A stretch of DNA of 64,000 bases, from contig NC_058337.1 of NCBI RefSeq assembly GCF_905475395.1, positions 113,392,368-113,456,367 on the forward strand, in the 5' to 3' direction. This document shows positions 38,001 to 49,082 of the stretch, in pieces. The stretch's first letter is position 1. The number at the start of each line of letters is the position of its first letter. A program made the translations under genes and the position numbers. The notes below the pieces were generated by a model. The model had not been told where the DNA came from and did no database searches. It worked only from the letters and a program-made list of their open reading frames with translations. The stretch comes from Chrysoperla carnea (taxonomy: Eukaryota; Arthropoda; Insecta; Neuroptera; Chrysopidae).

Positions 38001-41000
38001 GGTTGGATCCGAAATGTACATATATGCGTTTTATTAGTGTATGCCAATTAGTGATATTTTGGCAAGTTTCGGAATTAAATACATTCTTTTTGAAGCACAT
38101 TTTCGAAATGCCTCCATCGCATCCGTTCGTTACCATACGATTAATGTTTGTTGGTATTGTGGTTGCACCATCTGTAAGGTAATTATATTTTACTGTTAAA
38201 GATTCATATGCTCAAAATTTCTGCTGTCCCGATAAAATTTATGTTTTATTTTTATTTAACCTTTAACAATTTGGTAAGGTACTTTTGGCTTTTTTTGATA
38301 AAAAATGTATCAAGCCACAAATGTTTAAAAAAATTATATTCGATAAATATAATTTCGTTTACCTTAAGTAATTTTTTGATTTGTGTTTTAATTTATAATC
38401 ATGCTAAGTAAATTTAAATAACTTTAACTTCCCTCTTTCTAGGCAGTATTATATGTACGTTACTGATACTCAATGTAAACGAGTTGGTACCCAATGTTGG
38501 GTATACGGTGTCATTATGGTCAGTGAAGCAATTTTATGCATCAAGAACGGCAAAGAATTATTTGAACACACTCAAGCTTTGAATATTATATTTTGGTTAT
38601 TCCTTCAATTTTGTGTTTCTGTAATATGTGTATATGGATGTGTTTTATGGCATCGATATTTCCAGGTAATTTCCTCCTTTTTTTCAGTAAAAATTTTTAA
38701 TTTGTAAGCTTTATTAATTATAACAGGGTGTATCAAAAAATAAATCTGTTTAGTTTAACTTTGATACATTCTGTATTATGTTGTAATTTGATTAAATTTG
38801 TGACTGCATTTGAAACGAAAAAATATTTCCAGCCAGTAATTTACACAATGTCTGAAATAATTCAGGGTAAGCAAAATACAAAGAAAATATGTTGATTATA
38901 AAATTAAAAATTATTTTGTTTTTTGTGCTTCAATTTGTAATATTTTAACTCTGGAATTTTTGATTAAAATCATTATTTGTTTATCAAATAATCAGTGGCG
39001 TGGCGTAAATCGTTCGACGTCTTTAATTAATCATCTCATAAGAGTAGATTTTAGGACCTCTTAAGATGTATCCTTAAAATAACACTTGAATCTGGCTTTG
39101 ATCGTCAAATTAGGGTCCTATCTAGCTGATAAAAATAAATTTATGTCCAACGTCAAATTGTAAAAATTGAGTAAGCGACATAAAAGTTCATTAATATTGA
39201 AAGACGATATCTCGGGGTTTACATACTATAAGTAATCCCCTAACCCCCTTTTTAATAAAAGACATGGTAATAATAAATGAATCGTTATGGTACTGATAAA
39301 TTGTATGCAATATTTTAAATTGTTATATCTATTCGATAGTTAATTATAAAATTTAGCCATTACTGTCAAAATCAATTCTGATAATAAAAAGCTGGACTTA
39401 TGCTTAGTTTTTTACTATGTGTCGCGTTTACTATTACGTGACCTAATTTGATTCTCAAACTCAGCGTCAAGCGTCAGCAAGAAAATACACCTTAATATGT
39501 ATCAAATCTGAAATCCTGAGACAAAATTTACTGTGTATGTTCATTCTTCATTAGGCTTTGCGCGTTTTCATAATTGCAACGATCACGAAAAATTAATATT
39601 TGTTGTTGCCAAATTTTGATCATAAGCTGGACTTCTGGCCGAAAGTCCAAGCCAGGCCAAAGGACGTCTATGATAATGATTGGCCAAGAGAGCGGAGATA
39701 GTTTGCGTTTAGCAGTTATAAGTTGGTGTTTAATGTTATTTTTCACATTCCGCAGGGTTTGAGCCACCTATTAACAGTTCCTTTCTTAACATAGCTTCAA
39801 CTGTTGGTGTTCGCTTATCAGATATGTATCAACAATTTAAATGCTCTTAGCCTTAAAGGTTTTAAAATTTCTGCCTAGAAAATTTATAAAATTTTAATTA
39901 AAACTATTTCCCTGCAATTTTAAAAGAGAATCCATTTCCTGAACCCATCACGCCACGCCATCGTGAATTATTCATAGTTACATTTAAAATTTTTAAATAA
40001 GAACGAATTGAATATGTATAAAAAATTACATCATTGAAGCTTGTGCTTTTTCAGACTAAAAATGTGCGAAAAATTCGTTTTAAACACTGAAAGCATTTCA
40101 TTAATCATTTTAAAGAAATATACTTTTTGTTAATATTATGTATGTGTCTTATATTGATAAATTCAGTGTTTTATTTTCATTCGTGGTTAATTAAAAATTA
40201 ATGAGAGATTGTGATTTTTCAAAGTATGATTTGAGTATTGTATTATATATAATTGCTCACTTGCTACGCCTTTGCCCCTCGCATACAAACAAATCTTTCA
40301 AAAGTTACTAATTAAAGGTTAAATACTTTTTAATTATGCCAAAAAAAGAAGTACTTTATGATTAAAATCTTAGCTTTCACCAATCATCAATTTTTTTTTT
40401 ACTTTTTTAAAATGGCGGAGTCAATAACCAATAAAAAATCAGATCGTCATTTTTATACTCTTCTTGGAGGAACTCTAATTACAGTCTTTGAAGCTAAGAA
40501 TTATATATACTCGTATTTTGCATTGTCTTAGCGGCCTGATGCAATTATCGTTAGTCTTTTAGATCAGGTTTATTCTTTCAAAAATAAATCTTGATCTAGA
40601 TTGAAAATATTTAAGTTATCAGAATGCATTTATATGAATTTTAACATCAGATGAAGTTTGCCACACAATCTGCAAAGTATGTTAGGGTATAGTGGAGATT
40701 ATCAGAGATCTTGACGATTAATTTCACCATATGCAATTCAAATTAAGAGAAACTAGCTCGACCCGTGAAAAATTTCACAGTGAGATACCCGTGGCTAAAA
40801 ATAGGCTAGAAAAAAATAATAAATAAGTGAGTAATTTACTTTCTTCTTATTCATAGGCAATTTTATTACAGATATGATATTCAAATTACATTATGAACAA
40901 AATTAAACCTTAATATTATTTCTCTAGCCAATTGTTTTCCTAAGAAATAAGGAAGGTAGGCTTGAGAAATAATATATTACATATTCATAAACAAAAGTGA

Positions 41001-41385
41001 TCAAATTGACAGATTGTAATAATTGACACTTTTCACAGGATTATCTTCACGCTTCCCTTACAGACTTTGAAAATATGTGGCATAAAACCAAAAAAATATA
41101 TCCTACTTTGTTATCATTCCCCAAACAATTTTTTTATAATTTTTTTTTACGTTTTTTTTTTTTTTTTGAAAACTAATCAGCATGTGTGTGTTTTTGTGTT
41201 TGAATTATAATTTCCAGACATCAAATAACGACGTTTCACAAGAATGTTCACCAGTGAAAATATCTTCAAAAAATCAACTCCATTCTTCTTTGAATCAAAA
41301 CGAACAAATAGGTATGATGAACTCATTACTATATCATTTACCATCAACTTCTGCCAACGAATCAATCAAGATTAAAGTTGTTTAA
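35061..41385 (+). CDS. PTDSS1: Phosphatidylserine synthase (base-exchange type), 6 exons
   Basis: Predicted 464-residue multipass ER enzyme that swaps the head group of phosphatidylcholine or phosphatidylethanolamine for serine. Exons: 35061-35239, 35379-35637, 37336-37646, 37924-38178, 38443-38665, 41218-41385, all in phase. Signatures are 'FFYKPHSITLLALSIAA', 'FPNGPFTRPHPVVWR' (88-102), 'FALGHFLGW', '[20 protein letters not shown]' and 'VTDTQCKRVGTQCWVYG'. H171, E196, E199, N208, E211, D215, D220 and N225 line up, offset by one, with residues reported as essential in mammalian PSS1 (from memory). The tail encoded by the last exon is Ser/Asn-rich and not conserved. The length is near that of human PTDSS1 (473). 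The 2.5-kb intron 5 could hide a further exon. The symbol denotes the family; PSS1 and PSS2 cannot be separated securely. Confidence 0.93.
36000..36300. repeat. ~142-bp direct duplication in phosphatidylserine synthase intron 2
   Basis: 'gcgaacttgtgctttttcga' occurs at 36,097 and again at 36,239, with matching flanks on both sides ('ggttgatttttgtagg' / 'agttgattttcgtagg', and 'aaaatgggacagaagtac' in both). Two units are present, about 90% alike by eye. Confidence 0.8.
36330..36780. repeat. ~178-bp degenerate tandem repeat in the same intron
   Basis: Two and a half diverged units, marked by 'gattctaag' at about 36,356 and 36,535 and 'aattctaaa' at about 36,710, each followed by 'cc(gt)ttttcga...taag'. 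It is distinct from the 142-bp unit just upstream. Confidence 0.65.
38993..39965. mobile_element. candidate TIR transposon in phosphatidylserine synthase intron 5
   Basis: The left end 'cagtggcgtggcgt' (38,993) is matched by the inverted right end 'cacgccacgccatcg' (to about 39,963). The 'cagtggcgtggcg' start is typical of hAT-type non-autonomous elements. The right terminus has two changed or extra bases and I find no clear 8-bp target duplication. Overlapping open frames at 39,528-39,767 on both strands show no transposase motif. Confidence 0.5.
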
Positions 41386-41550
41386 TTATATTTTTAAACT
41401 TTTTTTTTTTTTTTTAACTCAAAATTTGCACTTTTTTTTATCGTTTTCACTCATTTTTTGTTTTACGCACACGTGATATTCGATGTTGTTTCATTTCATC
41501 AATTTTTCATTTAGTTAATTTTTCTCTTTGTTTTGTTTTTCATTTTCAAG

Positions 41551-41612
41551 GGGACATATTTAGTAGACAGAAGATACCTGATGTGAAAAAACTCAATGAT
41601 AAAGAAGATTGA
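41551..41612 (+). other. possible alternative last exon of phosphatidylserine synthase
   Basis: Inside exon 6 there is a usable donor 'ata g|gtatga' at 41,312. A strong pyrimidine-rich acceptor ending 'cattttcaag' lies at 41,541-41,550. Joining 41,311 to 41,551 keeps frame and replaces the last 24 residues by a charged 20-residue tail (GDIFSRQKIPDVKKLNDKED) with a stop at 41,610-41,612. This is an inference from splice signals only. Confidence 0.4.
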
Positions 41613-44600
41613 AGGTTTGACGCGATGACACAAGTGCTTTTTTCGATTGTAAAAGGTTGGTTAATTCCATGTTGTATTCGTTTAATTTTTGGGGGAGTTT
41701 TTTTAAAAGCAAAATCGTGAAATCTAAGTCTTTTTAGAGCAGCTTTTTTTTAATTGCAAAATTCCCTTTTGATATAAACTAAAAATATTCGAAATTAATA
41801 TTTTTATAGACTTTTGTTGTTTTTTATTATTAAAACCACAAACTTTGTTCAAATTTCAAATGCATATCATTGAAATTTTTAAAACTAAGCTCTATTTTTT
41901 GAAAATAGCATTGAAATACCAAAAAATAATATTAATTTTTATTCATAATAATTTTATTAAACTTTTCTTTTGTAACAGGGTTATCTCAAGTAGGAAAGTC
42001 TTGAACTGTCCAATTAACCCTTAACTGCAGCCGTGATATTCGAGAGTTGAAGTTCGAGCAGGTCGTACTGTTCTCAAACATCAAAAACGTTAAGAAATAG
42101 AAAACTTTTGCATTCACCTATTTATTTAGCTTTCCTGCAGCCTTCTGCATCATTCCATTTCCTGTTCATAGACTAATCTATCCAACCGTTAAGACCCGGA
42201 ATAATTATATTCTCTAGTACATTTACACTTTAATAAATCTTTCTCTATTAACGATAAAAAATATACAATAGACACTCTCACTCAGAGGTAAAATGTCCTT
42301 AGGGTAGAATCTATTAATCTTCTATTCGCTCTCATTTAAACACTTTTCTTGAGCGCATTGATGGGAATAGGGGTAAGCCGTAGTCGTCGGAGGCAAACTG
42401 CCCTAGAGGCCATCGTTTCAATTTCTCCGCTCCGAAATAGGTCATTCAGATGGCGCCGTTTCATAAGCCCATACAAAAACGATCGGAAGCAATATATCAT
42501 TTTTCGTTTTTTTTCCTACTTTCTTTATTCGCAGTCTATTTTATAAATCTACGTCTGTAGTTTAAGGGTTTATCAATCAATTAATAATTGATTACTATTC
42601 TTATAAACAATTCAGATACAATTTTGACATAAATATTCCTAGTGTGGCAACCCTGTTACAATTTTAATGAAAATATACTTAAGTCATTCTCCTTAAATTT
42701 CTTTCTACTATAAATTCACAATTTCAAACGATTATAGGTAACAGATTCATCGAAATGCCAAAGGGTTGCACCTTTTTATTTAAGGGGCAAATTTTAATAA
42801 ATCCTACATGTATGTGACCTATTTATGAATTAATGTCTGAATTTTTGTTTTTCATAATATATATATATTTTTTATATTATAAACCTTGTAAATTATTGGA
42901 ACAATAAAAATTGTAAATATCCTAAACCAAACGTTTGTTACATATTGTTAAAACTTGGATTTAATCCAGGGAAAATTATATTACATTTACCTCGAATAAT
43001 AAGTACCAGTTTAAATCATTTGTAGCGACAGTGGCATTTGATTTTATTGGAAATACGAAAGTTTCGTATCGAAAATTTATTATTATTTGTTGTCACATGT
43101 CGCAAAAACGACTTGTTGTAAATGCTGCTTTTGTCAAAAAGTACTGGGAATTTTTCTCAATTAAAATAGATTTGAATAATCTCGGTTACGCCAATGCTTT
43201 TTCCAATCTTGGAAATTTTTCGAAATTTGAGACTTGATCTTCAACCACAATTGTTGCTTTATAATATTATTATCAAAATTTTGGCCATACAAAAGGCTGC
43301 AATATTGCCAAATAGTTTTCTTTGTCGATTAACACTCTGGAACGAATTTTTCGATATTTTCGTCCGTGGAGAAAGATGAAAATTGTAGGTTCGTCGATTA
43401 AATAAATGCAATCTAAAACTTTCAGCGAATTAGCGTACAAAATTCCGTTTATAAGACAAAATTTGAGATATTTAGTTCATTGTAAAAATCATATCACAGT
43501 GGTGATATGTACTGATTTAAACAGATTTTGTCAACAGTTCCGGAATTTTTTTATAAAAAATTTCCACTGCTTTTTGACGAATGTATATGTGAAAATGAAA
43601 CCATTTGAAAAGATATTTCGGTCAGATAGGTTAAATTTTTGAATAATATTTTCATCGAATGAAAAAGAATAACCATAGCGGAAACACCAGAATATCTAAA
43701 ACAAATTTTAAAAAAGGCATCCAATCTTATTGAGGTCTCTTTTTCATTTCATTTGTGTCGCAATTATCGGTAGGTAGGATAGTTTACTATCGTTTGAGAT
43801 TACGAATTTTCAACCAAACTAACATAATATTATATAAAATTAAAAACTGACTATAATTCTAGATTTAATTTCAAAGATTCTCAATATTATTATTTATACA
43901 ATGCCAAATATAAAAAAATAAACAAAAATAGAAAAATTCTAGCTATTAAAAAAATAGTTTATCTTATGTTTAAATAATTAAATATCATTTTTTTTTAAAT
44001 AAAATACAGGGTGTACAAAGAAAGATATCCATGACATTTGGTTATGGGCTGAAAACACACAAAACTGCATATATCGTGCGTTCGAAAATTAGAGACAATT
44101 TCGATTTAAATAAACCCATGTGTAAATTCGCATTTTATCCTAATTTAAAGTTAGTTTCGGGTATTTTGGTCAACAGTGGCGTTGAAATTAATATCTCATC
44201 AGTAAGCTCTGATTTTTTTTTTTTTTTGTAAAATTTTCTAAACTAACGACAAACTGAACTTAGTACAAATCGTCATTGTTTTTTATAGCGATTTGCAACC
44301 AATTAGTCGTGGGTATGTCGGATACTATGATACAGGTGAGCCAAAAGTCACTAATCACCGTAAAAATATCTAATTGAATATAAAATAATTATCTGAACAA
44401 CAGTTTCGAATTACAAACAACGCTACCCTAATTATTCAATTTTTAGAGAGTTTTTGCTTATTCTGTATTATAAATTCTGTCATTATTACCCTATTCCAAT
44501 ATGTGTAAGACATACAAATTTTGGAAATCATACACTGACCAACCAGAGGAATATATTATGCAGCTACGTTCAATATTTGCGCAGCTGTCGAAACAAAAAG

Positions 44601-46431
44601 TTCCTTTTGCTAAATTCATCGGTCAAGATTGCTGCAGAGAGGCTTCTTTAAACTCTTGAATGCTAAATTTTAGGACGTGTTTTCCATGGATGAAAAGGTC
44701 TTCTACAGCAATTTATATTAAAAATTCTGTAAATGTGTATTACCTTAATTCTGATAAGTTTGGCGCATAACCCTAAGAATCGAGTACACGCTGTATTACC
44801 TGTGAATATTTTATATATATTATATTTATTTGCATTTAAAATATTTTAATGGATATTTAGGAGTGATAATTCGCTCATTAGATGGAAATAGTTGCAGTTG
44901 ATATTTAAGTATCGCTTATTTTAGCTTATTGTTTAACATTTTCAAGTAAAGACATCGACTGACTCGACATTTTAGCTAAAAAAAACTATTTTTAGAAGAT
45001 TCGATCTCAATTTCTATTTTTATCGTAATATAGTAATATTAACTAGAGGGAGGATGCAATAAGAGGAAATAAAATATCGTTATTGTTTTTGTGGTATTTG
45101 TCACTGGATTAATTAGATTATTAAAATCCAATATCTAGAAATACTGAAATCTTCAGCATGGATCGATCGATTTCTTTGCTTGCAAATGTATATTCTTTCT
45201 AGAATTCAATGTTGTTTCTAATCGATTGGCTTTGAATGTAAAATGGAGACAGTCCAACCTAAAATAACCCATTGAAGTATATTCACGCTAGAAAGTATTT
45301 CTCATATTTTATAAATGTAACTTTAATAGTAAAGATTGGGAAAATTTGGATGGATCTAAACAAAAAATCTATAATGACTTGGATCTTAACTAAAATTCAA
45401 AATTTTTTTCTTGGCTAGATTTACGTAATTTCATGATTTGAGGTAAAACTCTTGTTTGTGCCATTTTTTTTTTAAATTTTTCATAGATCCTTTTTTTAAA
45501 CTAGGATAATTTCTCTGCGATCTACCTTCTAATAAATGTTAAAGACGTGATATTGCCAATTTACCGTTAATTGTTTTAATATCTAGTCATTTGTAAAATC
45601 TAATAAATTACATACGAGTTCGCTGTTTTAGCCAGATGTCAGGCAGTATAAAAATGGATAAACAAAAGGATTAAAGCAATCGATTTAGCGAGTGAGCTTT
45701 GTCGGTAAAACCCATTTAATTTTTCTAGTATTCACAAATTCTCTAATTGGATACATTTTATGCTTCCTGATAACTGACCTAGTTGTAGTTTTTAAATATT
45801 TGTAAATTAAAAATCATCTCCTTCACTATAATATATAATGTTAGATATTTATAATTTAATACTACGTCACTGAAACAATTTGAACACCCAAAAAGACTAA
45901 GCATATAATCCAATCAGCAGGAAAGAAATTATTTTAGAAATGTAATTTCTCTCGTAAAGGTTTCCCCGTGAGTATAATTATAAAGTTTTTACTCCGCTTG
46001 GGGGATTACTATAATTGCCATTTTGAAAAAAGTGTTCGTTTGGAGAATCTAATATCTAATATAATAAATAATAATGCAATATAGTATCTCCAATCTTCAT
46101 CGACAAAAGATCTAACTTTTAAAAATAAAAAAGTCCTTACTATGTTTTAATGCTCCAGGGAGTCGCAAAACTAAGATTTATATTCATTGATAGAATTCCT
46201 TACTATAATAACTTGTTGTTTAAAATACCTGCCAATTGGATTAATGTCCAATAAAAATTTTTTCAAAATTATAATATTCTCAAAAAGTTTTGAGAATAAA
46301 AAATCTACATTTTACAGATCTTAATGTTTAAAAAATTTTATTGTAATAATTGTCTGTGAAAGTAAAATGAATATTTAATAATAAAAAATTCAGTTGTAAA
46401 TCGAAAAGCTTCTTATTTATTCTCTCACCAG
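41613..46431. other. region without a nameable gene; some exon-like fragments
   Basis: No recognised protein family. The plus strand has several open stretches between 43,031 and 44,659, unusual for this AT content. They include 44,031-44,231 and a short frame from 44,288 to 44,335 ending at a gtgagc donor. The minus strand also has a 62-codon open stretch around 43,290-43,470, so the coding strand is unclear. Motifs 'acagggtgtac' (44,007) and 'caggtgagccaaaag' (44,333) resemble ends of dispersed repeats, so part may be a decayed mobile element. Confidence 0.35.
44501..44659 (+). pseudogene. unidentified 52-codon coding-like fragment
   Basis: The frame starts at ATG 44,501 and stops at 44,657-44,659. 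The product includes 'YTDQPEEYIMQLRSIFAQL' and 'KVPFAKFIGQDCCREASLNS'. Its mixed, charged composition is unlike the Ile/Phe/Tyr-rich chance frames elsewhere. I do not recognise it. It may be an exon of an unknown gene or a relic of a mobile element; no family is claimed. Confidence 0.25.
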
Positions 46432-46500
46432 AAATCAACAGTTTAACTTGTATTCGTATTGGTGTCTGGAATGAAAGCTACGATCAAAAAACTTTATGCG
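46432..46500 (+). other. isolated exon-like segment with good splice sites
   Basis: An acceptor 'ttattctctcaccag' precedes it and a consensus donor 'g|gtaagt' follows. Read in one frame it encodes 'INSLTCIRIGVWNESYDQKT' followed by LC and a split Gly codon. The composition looks like a secreted or extracellular domain, but I cannot identify it or link it confidently to other exons. Confidence 0.3.
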
Positions 46501-46616
46501 GTAAGTTTCCCGTTTTCGTTTTAATAAATCTGTAACAATCTTGAAAATATATTAATTTTCGTTTTTAAAAAAAATACCAAATGTTAGCCACTTTGATTTT
46601 AGTAGTTAGACTTTTT

Positions 46617-47062
46617 ATACCATGTATATATGAAATATACATAGTATTATAAGTTTAGTCCCAAGTTTGTAACTCCTAAAAATATTGATGCTACAAAAAA
46701 AAAATTGGTATAGGTGTTCATAAAATCACCTAATTAATCCATTTCCGGTTGTCCGTCCGTCCGGCCGTCCGTCCGTCCGTCTATGGTCACGATCACTCAA
46801 AAACGAAAAGAGATATCAAGCTGAAATTTTTACAGCGTGCTTAGGACGTAAAAAGTGAGGTCAAGTTCGTAAATGAGCAACATGGGTCCGTAGTACCCAT
46901 CTTGTAAACTGTTAGAGATAGAGTAAAAGTTTAAATGTAAAAAATGTTCCTTACAAAAAAATAAACAACTTTTGTTTGAAACATTTTTTTGTAAAGATTA
47001 TTGTTTACCCGTGACAGCGCAAATTAGTTCAGAACATAATTGATATGTTATATTAACACATA
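46617..47062 (+). repeat. family A repeat, copy 7 first unit (3'-truncated)
   Basis: Typical start 'ataccatgtatatatgaa', (ccgt)n run near 46,750-46,782 and core 'actcaaaaacgaaaagag'. It diverges after 'cgtgacagcgcaaattag' into 'ttcagaacataattgatatg', which also ends the next unit at 48,003. It is interrupted at its 3' edge by the TIR element. Confidence 0.8.
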
Positions 47063-47632
47063 TAGTACAAGATCCGAATTAGGGTCGACCTTCACGCATC
47101 TGTTTACCGAATGAAAGTTATTTTTTATGAAATGTAAAATATTAACAAATATTCCTGTAACGGGTTGCCTTAAAAAATATGGTCCAGACCATTTTTAATA
47201 TAAATATCAAAACTTGGAAAGCTTGTAAACATTATTTTTGACCAATATTTTGTGGCCAATCATATGCCACCGTAATTGTAACAAAATTATCTTTATTTAG
47301 ATATGCGAGTCAATGAATTAACAGATGCACGTAATTACTATTTTCAACTTGTATAAATGCGATAATAGTGAACGAAAAAAGGCAAACAACATAGCTGCTG
47401 CATATTCTTTATGGCTTTTACTTTCGAGTAGATCAAAATTCGTAAGATATGCAAGTCAGTGAAAAATTTCTAAAAATTTTACTCTTGATATTTTCACTAA
47501 AAGTAGTCTGGACCACATTTTTATAGGCAACCCATTGCAGGGATATTTGTTAACATTTTATATTTCATAAAAAATAACTTTCATCCGGTAAACAGATGGG
47601 TGAAGGTCGATCCTAATTGGGATCTTAGACTA
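47063..47632. mobile_element. 570-bp TIR element with long inverted ends and a 3-bp target duplication
   Basis: Inverted ends of more than 100 bp: the left end begins 'tagtacaagatccgaattag', and the complement of the right end begins 'tagtctaagatcccaattag'. Both continue through the 'gtcgaccttca/gatcgaccttca' stretch and 'catctgtttacc', and towards the inner edge of each arm lies 'gtaacgggttgcc' or its counterpart. ATA flanks both sides (47,060-47,062 and 47,633-47,635); TA is an equally possible reading. No coding frame. The uninterrupted target is preserved at 48,001-48,003. Confidence 0.8.
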
Positions 47633-47635
47633 ATA

Positions 47636-48003
47636 GTATCAATTATTTGCATAGCAACAACATTGTTTATTTCAAACATATACGTCACTTATAAGATTGT
47701 ATTATTTGTTTGTGTATCCGTCTGTGGACACGATAACTCAAAAACGAAAAAAGATATCGAGCTGAAATTTTTACAGCGTGCTTAGGACGTAAAAAGTGAG
47801 GTCAAGTTCGTAAATGAGCAACATGGGTCCGTAGTACCCATCTTGTAAACTGTTAGAGATAGAATAAAAGTTTAAATGTAAAAAATGTTCCTTACAAAAA
47901 AATAAACAACTTTTGTTTGAAACATTTTTTTGTAAAGATTATTGTTTACCCGTGACAGCGCAAATTAGTTCAGAACATAATTGATATGTTATATTAACAC
48001 ATA
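47636..48003 (+). repeat. family A repeat, copy 7 second unit (tandem duplicate)
   Basis: It begins 'gtatcaattatttgcatag' and carries the core from 'tccgtctgtggacacgataa' to the same 'attaacacata' end as the first unit. The first ~70 bp are not family A sequence and are repeated in the third unit, showing that a ~368-bp segment was duplicated in tandem. Confidence 0.8.
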
Positions 48004-48498
48004 GTATCAATTATTTGCATAGCAACAACATTGTTTATTTCAAACATATACGTCACTTATAAGATTGTATTATTTGTTTGTGTATCCGTCTGTGGACACG
48101 ATAACTCAAAAACGAAAAAAGATATCGAGCTGAAATTTTTACAGCGTACTCAGGACGTAAAAAGTGAGGTCAAGTTCGTAAATGAGCATCATAGGTCAAT
48201 TGGGACTTGGGTCCGTAGGACCCATCTTGTAAACCGTTAGAGATAGAACAAAAGTTTAAATGTAAAAAATGTTCCTTATCAAAAATTAAACAACTTTAGT
48301 TTGAAACATTTTTTCGTAAACATCACTGTTTACCCGTGAGGGCGACAATTAGGGCGGAAATTTTATAATATGTACTATACTTGATTATCAGTTATGTATG
48401 TGTCACATGTTGGTATATGTAATGTGATAAAGAAATCAACACTGACTATACATGGTATTTCAACAATTAACTCAGTCAATTGTTTGTTTTCACTTGTT
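48004..48498 (+). repeat. family A repeat, copy 7 third unit (with normal 3' end)
   Basis: It starts with the same 'gtatcaattatttgcatag' as the second unit and continues through the core into the usual family A end, 'caattgtttgttttcactt'. The 69-codon frame at 48,031-48,240 is the open frame shared by several family A copies. Confidence 0.8.
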
Positions 48499-49082
48499 AA
48501 ACGATAGTTTTTGAACCGACATAATGTCGTCGCCTTTATTTAAAAGTGTTTTACATTTTCGAATATCTAGTTTAGAGTTTTCACCACTGTAGAATTAAAA
48601 ATTGACATAACAGGCTTTCTTCAAGCTGTTAACCATCACTCGGGGGCTTTTGTTTAAGAATAAATTTCACATGAAACCGTCAATTTGAAATATTTTAGAA
48701 TTTTGCATCGACAGCTGACATCCAGTTTTTGGTTTTCTTGAAAAACTCATAGATATTCATCGGATACAAAATCATTCACCCTGCCAGTAACCAGAAAATT
48801 CTAGAAATGCGTTAACCCTTTAAAATAGAGTCAATAAATATTCGGATGAAGTTAAAATAAATTTAGAGAGACATTCAAAAAATTAAATTAGCAATAGTAA
48901 GAAGTAATCCACAAGAAATTTAACGAACTTGTTATATATTTAGAAGAATAAGGATTATAAAAATTTCTTAAATTATCTATAATTCTAAACATCCCACTTC
49001 CTTTTTGATATGATTAATTCAGTGTGGATTATTGAATCATTAAAAATTAAATTATAAATGTTTGTATGTTTAATTAAATAAA
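48499..49082. other. intergenic region upstream of the glycoside hydrolase
   Basis: About 580 bp of AT-rich sequence. It should include the promoter of the downstream gene. No clear motif or other gene is seen. Confidence 0.35.

Noticed and set aside
37383-38136. Minus-strand open frames of 115, 77 and 68 codons
   Set aside because: Antisense shadows of phosphatidylserine synthase exons 3 and 4 and the intron between them.
38834-38867. Possible extra exon of phosphatidylserine synthase ('ccagtaatttacac' between tttccag and gtaagc)
   Set aside because: Splice signals look good, but the 34-nt insert would shift the frame of the last exon; kept only as a remote possibility.
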